From the NCBI GenBank assembly GCA_024235955.1, contig JACKLJ010000002.1, forward strand, positions 186,001 to 250,000: a stretch of DNA of 64,000 nt. The letters are read 5' to 3'. Under the pieces are notes generated by a model, which did no database searches, had not been told where the DNA came from, and worked only from the letters and a program-made list of their open reading frames with translations. Both the position numbers and the translations under genes were made by a program. The DNA comes from Burkholderiaceae bacterium (lineage in GTDB: Bacteria; Pseudomonadota; Gammaproteobacteria; Burkholderiales; Burkholderiaceae_C). Positions within the stretch are counted from its first letter, which is position 1; each line of letters opens with the position of its first letter. Positions 32,888 through 42,802 of the stretch are shown here, in pieces.

Positions 32888-33409
32888 ATGAGCACGGGAA
32901 CGCGACCACGTGTCGGCCTGATCTGGGCCCAGGCCCACGACCGGGTCATCGGCAAGGACGGCGTCATGCCCTGGCACCTGCGGGAAGACCTGGCGCACTT
33001 CAAGCGCGTGACCCTGAACCACCCGGTCATCATGGGGCGGCGCACCTGGGATTCGATCCCGGCGCCCTACCGGCCGTTGCCCGGGCGCTTCAACGTCGTC
33101 ATCACGCGCCAGCTCGACTGGCAGGCCGAGGGCGCGCACCGCGCCTCCAGCCTGGGCGAGGCGCTGCACCCGTTCCAGCCCACCGAGACGGTCTGGATCA
33201 TCGGCGGCGCGCAGATCTACGCCCAGGCGCTGCCGCTGGCCGACGAGGTGGTGGTGACCGAGATCGACGCCGACTTCGAAGGCGACGCCTTCGCGCCGGC
33301 GCTGGACCAGCGCTGGCGCGAGGTCGCGCGCGAGCCCCACGTGAGCGCGGGCGGCCTGCGCTACGCTTTTGTCACCTACCGGCGCGGCACAGCTTCCCGG
33401 CCGGATTGA
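32888..33409 (+). CDS. folA: Dihydrofolate reductase
   Basis: Regenerates tetrahydrofolate consumed by ThyA. Recognised from GLIWAQAHDRVIGKDGVMPWHLREDLAHFKR (catalytic Asp in REDL), PVIMGRRTWDSIP, PLPGRFNVVITRQ and the WIIGGAQIYAQALPLADEVVVTEID NADPH-side segment. The 173 residues are slightly longer than E. coli DHFR because of a short N-terminal leader. thyA lies 2.1 kb upstream on the same strand with the E1 genes between them. Confidence 0.95.
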   Translation: MSTGTRPRVGLIWAQAHDRVIGKDGVMPWHLREDLAHFKRVTLNHPVIMGRRTWDSIPAPYRPLPGRFNVVITRQLDWQAEGAHRASSLGEALHPFQPTETVWIIGGAQIYAQALPLADEVVVTEIDADFEGDAFAPALDQRWREVAREPHVSAGGLRYAFVTYRRGTASRPD

Positions 33410-33560
33410 CCCCGGGTCACCCGCGCGGTCAGGGCGCGTGTGGCTGAAGACATCCCCCCCTGGCAAACCTGTTTTCGGGCGGTGTCCTACGACCGCTGAT
33501 ACGTGCATCGGGCTAAGCTGGGCATACGCCCGGCACGCGTCCGCGTTCCACGAGAACCCC

Positions 33561-34496
33561 ATGCACAGCCTGTCCTCGCCCGCGACTTCCGCTTCTGGAC
33601 AAACCCGTCCCGCGACCATTCCCACCCGCCGCCGCCGAACCATGGCGACGGCGGCCAGCAGCCTCCTTGCAGCCCTCCCGCTGCTTGGCGGCTGCGTCAT
33701 TGCGCCCCCGCCCGCAGGCGAAGCACCCCCGAGCATCGACGTGCAACAACCGCCTCCCGCCTACCTGACGCGCCCGCCGGCCGTGGACCGTGCCGTGACC
33801 GGCACCGCCAGCTTCCGCGAGCGCATCGCGCTGCCGCCGCAGGCGCTGTTCGAAGCCGTGCTGCTCGATGTCTCGCGCGCCGGCGCGCCCGCCGTGGTGC
33901 TGGGGCGCGACCAGGTGCAGCCGGTCGACGGCCCGCAGATCGCCTTCCGCATCCTCTACAACCCGGCCGCGATCGACCCGCGCGCCAGCTACGCGGTGCG
34001 CGCCACCATCCGGGTGGACGGCCAGCTCTGGTTCACCACGGACACCACGGCGCCGGTGCTCACGCGCGGGTATGGCCACCAGGTGGATCTGCCCATGCAC
34101 ATGGTGCGCGGCCAGGCGGCGCAGCCGCCGCAGCCGGGTGAGGTGCCCCGGCTCGCCGGCACCTTCTGGCGGCTCACCTCGGTGAATGGGGCACCGGCGG
34201 TGGACAGCGGTACCGGCACGCCGCCGCACCTGGTGCTGAACGCCGACGGCGGCGCACGGGCGCTGTTCGGCTGCAACCGCATGAGCGGCGGCTACACGGT
34301 GCAGGGCAACGAGCTGCGCTTCGGCCCCATCGCCGCCACCCGGATGCTCTGCCCGCCGCCGCTGGATGCTCAGGAGCGTGAAATGCAGCGCCTGCTGACC
34401 GGCCCGGTGCGCTGGCGTGTCATGGGGCAGCACCTGCACCTGACGGACGGCCGCGGCGGCACGACGGCCGAGTTCCACGCCGAACCGATGCGCTGA
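33561..34496 (+). CDS. Lipoprotein with YbaY-like and META domains, 311 aa
   Basis: Predicted outer-membrane or periplasmic lipoprotein. An arginine-rich leader (PTRRRRTMATAASSLLAALP) ends in the lipobox LLGGC; an alternative start at 33642 (MATAASS) leaves a classic lipoprotein signal. The first domain (TASFRERIALPPQALFEAVLLDVSRAG, YAVRATIRVDGQLWFTTDT) resembles YbaY/YscW-type beta-sandwich domains. The second (LAGTFWRLTSVNG, GCNRMSGGYTVQGNELRFGPIAATRMLCPP) is a META/HslJ domain. Such combined proteins are linked to envelope stress, but no specific role can be assigned. Confidence 0.85.
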   Translation: MHSLSSPATSASGQTRPATIPTRRRRTMATAASSLLAALPLLGGCVIAPPPAGEAPPSIDVQQPPPAYLTRPPAVDRAVTGTASFRERIALPPQALFEAVLLDVSRAGAPAVVLGRDQVQPVDGPQIAFRILYNPAAIDPRASYAVRATIRVDGQLWFTTDTTAPVLTRGYGHQVDLPMHMVRGQAAQPPQPGEVPRLAGTFWRLTSVNGAPAVDSGTGTPPHLVLNADGGARALFGCNRMSGGYTVQGNELRFGPIAATRMLCPPPLDAQEREMQRLLTGPVRWRVMGQHLHLTDGRGGTTAEFHAEPMR

Positions 34497-34683
34497 ACAC
34501 CGCGGCCGGCGGACATGCGCCACGCAGACACCCCCGGCTCAGACCCCGGAGCGGTGGTCAGAGGGTGAGCATGAATTCCGCGGGCTCGAAAGGGCCGCCA
34601 AAACCTGGCCTATCAAGGCGCAAAGCAGAGTCGTAGCTCGCGCTGCGGCGAGCATTTGCAACGCGGCGCGGGCCGGTTCCTCT

Positions 34684-35991
34684 CTAGTCGCGCCCCGCCT
34701 GCTGCCAGGCCTTGAGGGCTTCGGCCTCGTCGCCACGCTGCGCTGCCAGTTCGGCCAGCGCGCGCCAGGCGCGTCGGCGCAGGCCGGCATCGTCGACCCG
34801 TTGCACGGCCTGCGACAGCAGCACCTGTGCGCGCCCCCACAGGCGCTGGTGCAGGCAGGCCATGCCCACCAGGTACTGCAGCCCGGCGTCGCGCGGGAAG
34901 GCCTGTTGCGCGGCTTCCAGGCGGGCCAGCCACTGGCGCAGCTCGGGGTCGGTCACGCCCGCGCCCTCGGGGCCGCCGGCGTCGGCCGCCAGGCTATCCA
35001 GCAGCGCATCCATCAGCCGCAGGCGCGGTGTGCCGGACAGGCTGGCCGGGTCTTCCAGCCAGGCGTCGAGCGCCGGCCGCAGCCAGGCGCGCGCCTGGGC
35101 GGCGTCGCCCCCCAGCGCGATCAGCCGCCGCGCGGCCAGTGCCGACAGCTCCGGCGTGCCGCGCTCGCCGGCGTCGAGCTCCGCCCACACGGCCTGCAAC
35201 TGGTGCGCGTCGTGCGTGTCGCGGATCTGCTCGGCCACCAGCTGGCGCACCAGGCTGCGCGCGGCCTCGACCGAGAAGGCGCGGTGCTTGGCCAGCAGGC
35301 GCGCGGTGTCGAGCGCCTGGGCGCCGCGGCCGGCCTGGCGCGCGGCCTTGAGCTTGGTGCGCAGCGCCAGCGTGCGGCGGGCGGCGCCCTGCGGCAGTTC
35401 GTCCAGACGCGCCAGGGCGCCGGCGGCGTCGCGGTCTTCCAGCGCCCAGCGGGCCGAGCGCAGCAGCAGGCCTTCGCGCAGCTCGGGCGTGGTGTCGGAG
35501 CCGCCGGCCAGGGCCAGCGCCTGGTTGAACTGGGCATCGCGCAGATCGCGCTGCTGCAGGGCCTGCGCGCTTTCGGCGGCGATCAGGTGGGCCACCGCGC
35601 GCAGCGTGGCGCCGTGCGGCAGCGCCTCGCCGGCGGCGTCCATGGCGACCTGGCGGGCCTGGGCGCCCTCTGCGGCCTTGCGGGCGCGCACGTAGCGGCC
35701 GGCCAGCAGCTGCACCAGTGCGTCGAGCAGTTCCTCGTGCGCCGCGCGCTCACGCTGCTGGGCGCGCCAGCGGCGCGCCTGGCGCGGCAGATCAAGCAGC
35801 ACCGCCCAGGTGCGCAGGGCCAGGTAGAGCAGCGCGAAGGCACCGAGCAGCAGCAGCACCACCAGGTTGACCGACATGTCGATCCGGTGCGGCGGCCAGA
35901 ACAGCGTGACGGTGCCCTGGTTCTCACCCGCGAACAGCGCCAGCGCCACCGCGGCAGCGAACAGGCCGGCCAGCCAGAGTGTGGTGCGCAT
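34684..35991 (-). CDS. hemY: HemY-like inner-membrane TPR protein, 435 aa
   Basis: HemY protein found in proteobacterial hem operons; its exact role in heme synthesis is not settled. Two N-terminal membrane segments (TTLWLAGLFAAAVALALFAG and NLVVLLLLGAFALLYLALRT) are followed by helical TPR repeats (LLRSARWALEDRDAAGALARLDEL, LQYLVGMACLHQRLWGRAQ). It starts 4 nt after hemX stops, and the operon order is hemD-hemX-hemY. The 187 bp downstream (34497-34683) shows no gene. Confidence 0.9.
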   Translation of the reverse strand: MRTTLWLAGLFAAAVALALFAGENQGTVTLFWPPHRIDMSVNLVVLLLLGAFALLYLALRTWAVLLDLPRQARRWRAQQRERAAHEELLDALVQLLAGRYVRARKAAEGAQARQVAMDAAGEALPHGATLRAVAHLIAAESAQALQQRDLRDAQFNQALALAGGSDTTPELREGLLLRSARWALEDRDAAGALARLDELPQGAARRTLALRTKLKAARQAGRGAQALDTARLLAKHRAFSVEAARSLVRQLVAEQIRDTHDAHQLQAVWAELDAGERGTPELSALAARRLIALGGDAAQARAWLRPALDAWLEDPASLSGTPRLRLMDALLDSLAADAGGPEGAGVTDPELRQWLARLEAAQQAFPRDAGLQYLVGMACLHQRLWGRAQVLLSQAVQRVDDAGLRRRAWRALAELAAQRGDEAEALKAWQQAGRD

Positions 35992-35995
35992 GACG

Positions 35996-37174
35996 TCAGC
36001 GGCTCTTGTCCGAAGGCACCGGGGCAGCCTGCGCGGCCCCGGCCTTGGCCAGCGCATTCAGCGTGGCGTCGACGCGCGGCACATCGGCCTCGCGCGTGAA
36101 GCCCTGCACCTGCTGCAGCAGCGTGGCGGCGGCCTGCGTGCGGCGCGAGGCCGGGTCGAAATAGCGGCCCAGCGTGCTGCCCGCGGCGGCCAGGTCGGAA
36201 CGCGCGGCCTCGTACTGGCGCGCCAGCAGGCCCATGCGGGCGTTCATCAGGCGCAGCTTGAGGTTCTCGCGGATGAAGAAGATCTGGTCGGGCGCCAGCA
36301 TGGTGTCTTCCGGCCGCTCGACACGGCTCACGCGCACCAGGTCGCGCGCCTCGTCGCGGAAGGCGCGGGACATGCGCGACCACCAGTTGTCGGCTTCCGG
36401 TGCCTCCGCAGGCTGGGCCGGGCCGGGGCGCGGCTTGCCGACGCTGTTGACGGCCGGCAGCTCGTCCACCTCGCGCAGCAGCTGGTCGATGCGGGCCAGC
36501 AGGCCGGCCACATCGGGCACGCTGGCGGTGCGCACGCGCTCCATGTCGCGCGCCGCGGCCACGGCCACCGGCGCCAGGCGCGGATCGCCCGAGCGCTGGG
36601 CGCGCCGCTCGGCGGTGCGCAGCGCGGCCAGCAGCGGTTCGATGCTGCCGGTCAGGCGCGCCTGGTCCTGCGCCATGCGCACGGCGCTTTCCAGATCGAC
36701 CACCAGGTTCTCGTCGCGCACGCGGGTCACGCTCTGCAGCACGTCGTCCAGCTGGGCGCGGTAGGCCTGCAGATCGCCCACGCGGGTATCCAGGATGGCA
36801 ACCTTGGCCGAGGCGGCCTGCACGGTTTCTTCGGCCTTGCGGGCCAGGGTGCGGGCCTCGACGGCCTGCGCGCCGGTGTCGGCGGTCTGGCGCGCCAGCT
36901 GCTCCTGCACGGCGGAGAAGCGCTGCCACAGCAGCAGGCTGCTGGCCAGGCCCAGCAGGGCCAGGGCGCCGGCGATCCAGATCGCAACGGTCTGCCAGCG
37001 CGCCGGGGTCGGCGCCGCCAGGACGACCTGCGGCGGCAGCGGCGCCGGCTCGGGCACCGGCGGCTCGGGTGGCGCCACGGGGGCCGGTGGGGCTGGCGGC
37101 ACCGGGGTCTCACCGCCCTCCGGCGGCGCCACGGGTTCGACGCGCGGCGGCGGGGACGGCGATTCGGCACTCAT
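35996..37174 (-). CDS. hemX: HemX-like membrane protein (uroporphyrinogen III C-methyltransferase-type annotation), 392 aa
   Basis: HemX of the hem operon. The N-terminus is a Pro-rich cytosolic tail (residues 1-55, PPAPPAPVAPPEPPVPEP). One membrane segment follows (VAIWIAGALALLGLASSLLL), then a long coiled coil and a periplasmic helical domain containing WWSRMSRAFRDEARDLVRVSRV and FFIRENLKLRLMNARMGLLARQYEAA, the HemX hallmark. A methyltransferase active site is absent, so the database name is misleading. Start and stop overlap or abut hemD (ATGA, 4 nt) and hemY. Confidence 0.9.
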   Translation of the reverse strand: MSAESPSPPPRVEPVAPPEGGETPVPPAPPAPVAPPEPPVPEPAPLPPQVVLAAPTPARWQTVAIWIAGALALLGLASSLLLWQRFSAVQEQLARQTADTGAQAVEARTLARKAEETVQAASAKVAILDTRVGDLQAYRAQLDDVLQSVTRVRDENLVVDLESAVRMAQDQARLTGSIEPLLAALRTAERRAQRSGDPRLAPVAVAAARDMERVRTASVPDVAGLLARIDQLLREVDELPAVNSVGKPRPGPAQPAEAPEADNWWSRMSRAFRDEARDLVRVSRVERPEDTMLAPDQIFFIRENLKLRLMNARMGLLARQYEAARSDLAAAGSTLGRYFDPASRRTQAAATLLQQVQGFTREADVPRVDATLNALAKAGAAQAAPVPSDKSR

Positions 37175-37965
37175 GGGCGCGATTTTATCGAGCGCACCAC
37201 ATCCTCCAGCGGCGGACGGCAGCCGTCGACGTGGCCGAAACCCGCGGCGCGCGCGGCCTCGGCGATGCGCGGGTGGGAGGCCAGTGCGCGCGCGCGCGAG
37301 AAGTCCGCCTCCGGCAGCCAGCCGCGCAGGTTGGCCACGGCTTCCGAGCTGCTGAGCAGCCACAGGCTGCCGTCCTGCAGCGCGGCACGCGCCAGCGCCA
37401 GCGCTTCCGCTTGCGGCGCGGGTGCGACACGGCGGTAGGCCTGCACGTGGTCCACGCTGCCACCAGCCGCTTCGATCTGCCGGCGCAGCCAATCGCGCCC
37501 GGCGCCCTCGCCGGCGGCGTCGGCACCGCGCACCACCAGCACGCGCGTGCCCGGCCGCACTTGCAGCGCCACCTGGGCCCAGAGCGACTCGGAATCGAAC
37601 TGTGCGGCATCGGCCGCCGGCTGGTCGATCAGAGCCGCCGGCCAGTCCGCCTCACGCAGGCTCTGCGCGGTACCCGGGCCGGGCGCCCATGCTCTTGTTT
37701 CAATAGCTGTCTGCGCCCGCCCTGTGCCGGCCAGAGCCCGAAAACATTCAAAAAAGCCAGCCACGGCATTGCCACTGACGAACATCAGCGCCTGCCACTG
37801 GTTCACGCCCTGCGCCGCCGCGCGCAGAGCCGCATCGTCCAGCGGCGGCGCGATGTCGATCAACGGCAGCGCCTCGGCCGGCACCCCTTGCTCCGCCAGC
37901 AAACGCACCCAGCGCCCCGCCTCCGGCGCCGGCCGCGTCACGATCACGCGTGGTGGGAGGCTCAT
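37171..37965 (-). CDS. hemD: Uroporphyrinogen-III synthase
   Basis: Cyclises hydroxymethylbilane to uroporphyrinogen III. Low-conservation family recognised from VIVTRPAPEAGRWVRLLAEQG, ALMFVSGNAVAGFFE, TRVLVVRGADAAGEGAGRDWLRRQIEAAG and WLLSSSEAVANL, with position next to hemX/hemY and hemC. 264 residues. A CR-1 repeat is translated in frame at residues about 70-91 (FRALAGTGRAQTAIETRAW), in the loop between NAVAGFF and the VGPGTAQSLRE-like segment (here GPGTAQSLRE). The ATG at 37965 excludes an upstream extension into repeat DNA. Confidence 0.9.
   Translation of the reverse strand: MSLPPRVIVTRPAPEAGRWVRLLAEQGVPAEALPLIDIAPPLDDAALRAAAQGVNQWQALMFVSGNAVAGFFECFRALAGTGRAQTAIETRAWAPGPGTAQSLREADWPAALIDQPAADAAQFDSESLWAQVALQVRPGTRVLVVRGADAAGEGAGRDWLRRQIEAAGGSVDHVQAYRRVAPAPQAEALALARAALQDGSLWLLSSSEAVANLRGWLPEADFSRARALASHPRIAEAARAAGFGHVDGCRPPLEDVVRSIKSRP
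37694..37757 (+). repeat. CR-1 repeat inside hemD
   Basis: TTTCAATAGCTGTCTGCGCC, then CGGCCAGAGCCC and GAAAACATTCAAAAAA, a nearly complete element inside the reading frame. It replaces a surface loop and does not interrupt the frame. Confidence 0.9.
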
Positions 37966-38039
37966 GGCGCAGGCCTTGAGGTAGAAAAAGCCGAAGGCCG
38001 CGGAGCTGGCCAGCCCAGCAGCACCCGTGGCCGGGGTTT

Positions 38040-38300
38040 CCCCGGGCACTGGGTGCGCCCCCTTGAGGGGGGTGGCGAAGCGGAACGAAGTCCGCGCAGC
38101 CTGGGGGTGGGCCGGCTCTCGCGGAGCAGGCTATGCGGGTGAACGCCGTGCTCGGACTTGTACCGGCCACTGGCGGTGTCCCCCCTCACGCAGCAAGAGG
38201 GGGCTGAGGCCCGCGGCTCCAGACCTGCCTGCGCAGGTCTGGACGGGCCGAAGAGCCGCCGCCTCTGGCGGCGTGCACCGAGGCGCGTCAGCGCCTCAGG
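38040..38300. repeat. CR-2/CR-3 mosaic between hemC and hemD
   Basis: In reverse orientation it carries the CCGCGGGCCTCA box, the GAGGGGGGACACCGCCAGTG / CGGTACAAGTCCG module seen in 2690-2770 and 10180-10230, and a CCCCCAGGCTGCGCGGACTT unit related to CR-3. The 3' half of CR-2 with its hairpin is missing. The gap 37966-38310 contains no credible gene, and the repeat separates hemC from hemD. Confidence 0.8.
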
Positions 38301-38310
38301 GGGGTGCGCC

Positions 38311-39237
38311 TTATTTCGCTCCACCGGCACGCAAATCGCCCGCCACGCGCTCACCCAGCGCCTCGGCATCGGCCGCGCTGGTGATGGCCGCCGCGGCCTC
38401 GGCGCGCACCAGCGGGCCGGGCTGCTCGGCGTCGCCCCAGGCGGCGCGCAGGTGCAGGCAGCCGGCTTCCAGCGTGGCGTGCGCGGCCAGCGGCATGGAA
38501 CAGCTGCCGCCCATGGCGCGGCTGACGGCGCGCTCGGCCGCCACGCATTGCCAGGTGGTCTGGTCGGCCAGCGGCGCCAGCGCCGCCGCCAGTTCCGGAC
38601 GGCCGGCGCGGATTTCGATGCCCAGCGCGCCCTGGCCGGCGGCCGGCAGCATCTCGGCGGTGGCGAACACGTGGCGGATGCGCTCGCCCAGCCCCAAGCG
38701 CTTGAGGCCGGCGGCCGCCAACACGATGGCGGCGTACTGCCCTTCGTCCAGCTTGCGCAGGCGGGTGTCGAGGTTACCGCGCAGCGGCTCGATGCACACG
38801 TCGCCACGCTCCAGTTTCAGGAGCGCATCGCGCAGCAGCACCGCGCGCCGCAGGCTGGAAGTGCCCACCACGGCATTGGGCGGCAGATCGGCCAGGCCGG
38901 CACAGCCGGGCGACACCCAGGCGTCGCGCGGGTCCTCGCGTTCCATCACGCAGGCCAGCTCGAAGCCGGCCGGCAGGTCCATCGGCACGTCCTTCAGCGA
39001 ATGCACGGCGATGTCGGCACGGCCCTCTTCCAGCGCACTCTCCAGCTCCTTCACGAACAGGCCCTTGCCGCCCACCTTGCTGAGCGTGCGGTCGAGGATC
39101 TGGTCGCCCCGGGTGGTCATGCCCAACAGGGTGACGCGGTGGCCGCGCGCTTCGAGCAGGGCCTTGACATGCTCTGCCTGCCACAGGGCCAGGCGGCTCT
39201 CACGGGTGGCGATGGTGATGGGTACGGCGGTCGACAT
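38311..39237 (-). CDS. hemC: Hydroxymethylbilane synthase (porphobilinogen deaminase)
   Basis: Polymerises four porphobilinogens. Diagnostic segments are IATRESRLALWQAEHVKALL, TTRGDQILDRTLSKVGGKGLFVKELE, AVHSLKDVPMDLP, GTSSLRRAVLL and LRGNLDTRLRKLDEGQYAAIVLAAAGLKRLGL. The dipyrromethane-attachment Cys is in GGSCSMPLAAHA. 308 residues from the ATG at 39237. The LytTR regulator gene ends 47 bp upstream on the same strand, matching the algR-hemC order of Pseudomonas. Confidence 0.97.
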   Translation of the reverse strand: MSTAVPITIATRESRLALWQAEHVKALLEARGHRVTLLGMTTRGDQILDRTLSKVGGKGLFVKELESALEEGRADIAVHSLKDVPMDLPAGFELACVMEREDPRDAWVSPGCAGLADLPPNAVVGTSSLRRAVLLRDALLKLERGDVCIEPLRGNLDTRLRKLDEGQYAAIVLAAAGLKRLGLGERIRHVFATAEMLPAAGQGALGIEIRAGRPELAAALAPLADQTTWQCVAAERAVSRAMGGSCSMPLAAHATLEAGCLHLRAAWGDAEQPGPLVRAEAAAAITSAADAEALGERVAGDLRAGGAK

Positions 39238-39284
39238 GGCGCGCATCCTAGCAGCGCACGGTCACGGCAGCGCGGCGCGCCGGC

Positions 39285-40025
39285 TCACTGGCCGAGCAGC
39301 TCGCGCACCGCCGCCACCTGCCGGCGCGAGACGGGCACCAGTTCGTCGATGCCGTCCAGCCGCACCGCCCAACCCTCGCCTTCCTGCGGATCGGTGTGGC
39401 GCTCCAGCGCGCGCAGCGCCTGGGCGGCCACCAGCGCGTTGCGGTGCACGCGCAGGAAGCGCTCCGGGTAGCGCTCTTCCAGCTGGTTCAGGCTGCCGTC
39501 CAGCAGGTAGTGGCGTGTGGCCGTGCGCACGGTGACGTACTTGAGCTCGGCCTTGAAGTACAGCACCTCGGCCAGCGGCACCCGCAGGGTGCGGCCGCGC
39601 TCGTTGATGACGACCCAGGCGTCTTCGGCCACATCGGGTTGCAGCGCCTTGCGCATCTGTGCCAGCCGCTCCGCTTTCTGCAGCGCCTGGGCCAGCCGCT
39701 CGCGCCGCACGGGCTTGGTGAGGTAGTCCACGGCCTCCAGCTCGAAGGCCTGCAGCGCATGTTCGGCGTGGGCGGTGACGAACACCACCTGCGGCGGGTT
39801 CGCCAGCCCCGCCAGGGTGCGCGCCAGCTGCAGGCCGTCGGCACCGGGCATGTGGATGTCGAGCAGGGCCACGTCGAAGCGCTGGCTGGCCAAAAGCGCC
39901 ATGGCCTCGGTGGCGCTGGCGGCCTCGGCCGTGACTTCGGCGCGCGGCTCGGCGCACTCGGCCACCAGGGTGCGCAGGCGGCCCCGCGCCAGCTTTTCGT
40001 CATCGACGACGAGCACGTGCAGCAT
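39285..40025 (-). CDS. algR: LytTR-type response regulator (AlgR-like), 246 aa
   Basis: Two-component regulator. Receiver domain with MLHVLVVDDE, phosphoacceptor Asp56 in LLDIHMPG and Lys in DYLTKPVRRE. LytTR DNA-binding domain (residues about 145-246) with LYFKAELKYVTVRTATRHYLLDGSL and RFLRVHRNALVA. Position between a LytS-like kinase and hemC is the same as algZ-algR-hemC in Pseudomonas, so the symbol reflects orthology by context. Target genes here are unknown. The kinase gene overlaps its start by 26 nt. Confidence 0.9.
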   Translation of the reverse strand: MLHVLVVDDEKLARGRLRTLVAECAEPRAEVTAEAASATEAMALLASQRFDVALLDIHMPGADGLQLARTLAGLANPPQVVFVTAHAEHALQAFELEAVDYLTKPVRRERLAQALQKAERLAQMRKALQPDVAEDAWVVINERGRTLRVPLAEVLYFKAELKYVTVRTATRHYLLDGSLNQLEERYPERFLRVHRNALVAAQALRALERHTDPQEGEGWAVRLDGIDELVPVSRRQVAAVRELLGQ

Positions 40026-41127
40026 CCTGCGCCCTCCGTTCGCGGTCCAGGTCGGCGCGCGAGGGCATGGGCACCTCGATGCGCGCCTGGTAGACATCCT
40101 TCACCAGCGCGGTGCGGAAGCTCCCCTGCACGTCATGCAGCAGCTTCAGCCGGTCGCGCACGTTCTTCAGCGCGATGCCGTGGCCGCCGCGCCCCTGCCC
40201 CGCCGGCACCGTGTTGGTGACTTTCACCACCGCCATGTCGCCGCGCCGCTGCGTGGACACGCGCAGCTGGGCGCCGGCCGGCGACGGCTCGACACCATGC
40301 TTGACGGCATTCTCCACCAACGGCTGCAGGATCAGCGGCGGCAGGCGGGCGCCGCCGGCCTTGTCGTCGATGGCCCATTCCACCCGCAGGCGTTCGCCAA
40401 AGCGCGCCTGCTCGATCTCCAGGTACTGGCGCGCCAGCTCGATCTCCTGCGTCAGCGTGGCGGTGTCGCCCTGCTCGGTCAGGGCGTGGCGGAACAGCTC
40501 GGACAGGTCTTCCAGAATCGATTCGGCGCGCGCAGGGTCGTCGCGCACCAGGGCAATGGCCGTATTGAGCGTGTTGAACAGGAAGTGCGGCCGGATGCGC
40601 GACTGCAGCTCCGCCAGCCGCGCCGCGGTGGCCGCCGGCGTGCGCCCGCGCACGCGCCAGATCAGCGCCGCCACCAGGCCCGCCGCCAGCAGCGCGCCGG
40701 CCACGGCACTGGCCAGCCAGGGCGCGCGCTGCGCGAAATCCAGCAGCGCCAGCATGGCGCAGGCATACACCCCCGCCAGCGCGCCCAGCGCCGCGCCCGC
40801 CGCCAGTTGCCAGGCCGCGGGCAGCCGCCCCAGCGGGCGCTTGAGCGCGCAGCCCACCACCAGCCACAACAGGGTGGCCGGCAGGGTACCGCCGGTGACC
40901 AGCGCCACCTGCCACAGCCAGCCCCGCAGGTCGCCCGTGGCGCTGAACAGCAGCGCCGCGGCCACCACCGCCTCCACGTACAGCACCGCGCGCAGCACCA
41001 CGCCGACGTGGCAGGCATCGAACACCAGCGCTTGCGCCTGCGGCGCACGCGTGCGCGCCGGGCGGGAGCCGCCCGCCCTTTCAGGCGGTTGCTCCATGAT
41101 GGCCGATAGAATTTGCGAATCTTTCAT
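40000..41127 (-). CDS. algZ: LytS/AlgZ-type sensor histidine kinase, 375 aa
   Basis: Membrane-bound sensor kinase. Four hydrophobic segments lie at about residues 40-160 (YVEAVVAAALLF, TLPATLLWLVVGCAL, AAGAALGALAGVYACAMLALL, AVAGALLAAGLVAALIW). The His_kinase domain follows, with phosphoacceptor His181 in RIRPHFLFNTLNTAI and ATP-binding N box QPLVENAVKHGV and RGGHGIALKNVRDRL. The last 26 nt overlap the regulator gene, implying coupled translation. It diverges from argH across a 115 bp promoter region. Confidence 0.9.
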   Translation of the reverse strand: MKDSQILSAIMEQPPERAGGSRPARTRAPQAQALVFDACHVGVVLRAVLYVEAVVAAALLFSATGDLRGWLWQVALVTGGTLPATLLWLVVGCALKRPLGRLPAAWQLAAGAALGALAGVYACAMLALLDFAQRAPWLASAVAGALLAAGLVAALIWRVRGRTPAATAARLAELQSRIRPHFLFNTLNTAIALVRDDPARAESILEDLSELFRHALTEQGDTATLTQEIELARQYLEIEQARFGERLRVEWAIDDKAGGARLPPLILQPLVENAVKHGVEPSPAGAQLRVSTQRRGDMAVVKVTNTVPAGQGRGGHGIALKNVRDRLKLLHDVQGSFRTALVKDVYQARIEVPMPSRADLDRERRAQDAARARRR

Positions 41128-41242
41128 GTGCCGGCGTGCTGGCTGGGCAAACAGTGTAGGCGCGCCCGGCTGGACGGCCAGTGCGCTGATCCGGCCCAGG
41201 CCGCCGCCCGTCGGCCCGAGGCGCAATTCTTCACATCCCCGT

Positions 41243-42671
<1,429 letters not shown>

Positions 42672-42679
<8 letters not shown>

Positions 42680-42690
42680 CAGGCTTTTAG
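42672..42690 (+). terminator. Candidate terminator at argH stop
   Basis: AAGCCTGACAGGCTT forms a short inverted repeat followed by TTTA. The argH TGA is inside it. The T run is short, so termination may be weak. Confidence 0.45.
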
Positions 42691-42730
42691 CCCTTAACAG
42701 GCGGGCGCAGGCAGCTCCTCTTTTTGAAGC
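42682..42730 (-). repeat. CR-1 short repeat, reverse orientation
   Basis: GGCTTTTAGCCCTTAACAGG, then CGGGCGCAGGCAGCTCCTC, between argH and the alpha-2-macroglobulin gene. Confidence 0.8.
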
Positions 42731-42802
42731 ACTTGCCGGCAGGCAAGGCGGGTGCGTGCGTCCCGTCACGGGCGCCCCCGTGTGCCTTATGCTTGACCGG
42801 CC

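Noticed and set aside
34497..34683. Possible structured RNA between the lipoprotein gene and hemY (GGCGCAAAGC / GCTCGCGCTGCGGCGAGC hairpin)
   Set aside because: One short stem only, no recognised RNA family and no second copy found to compare.
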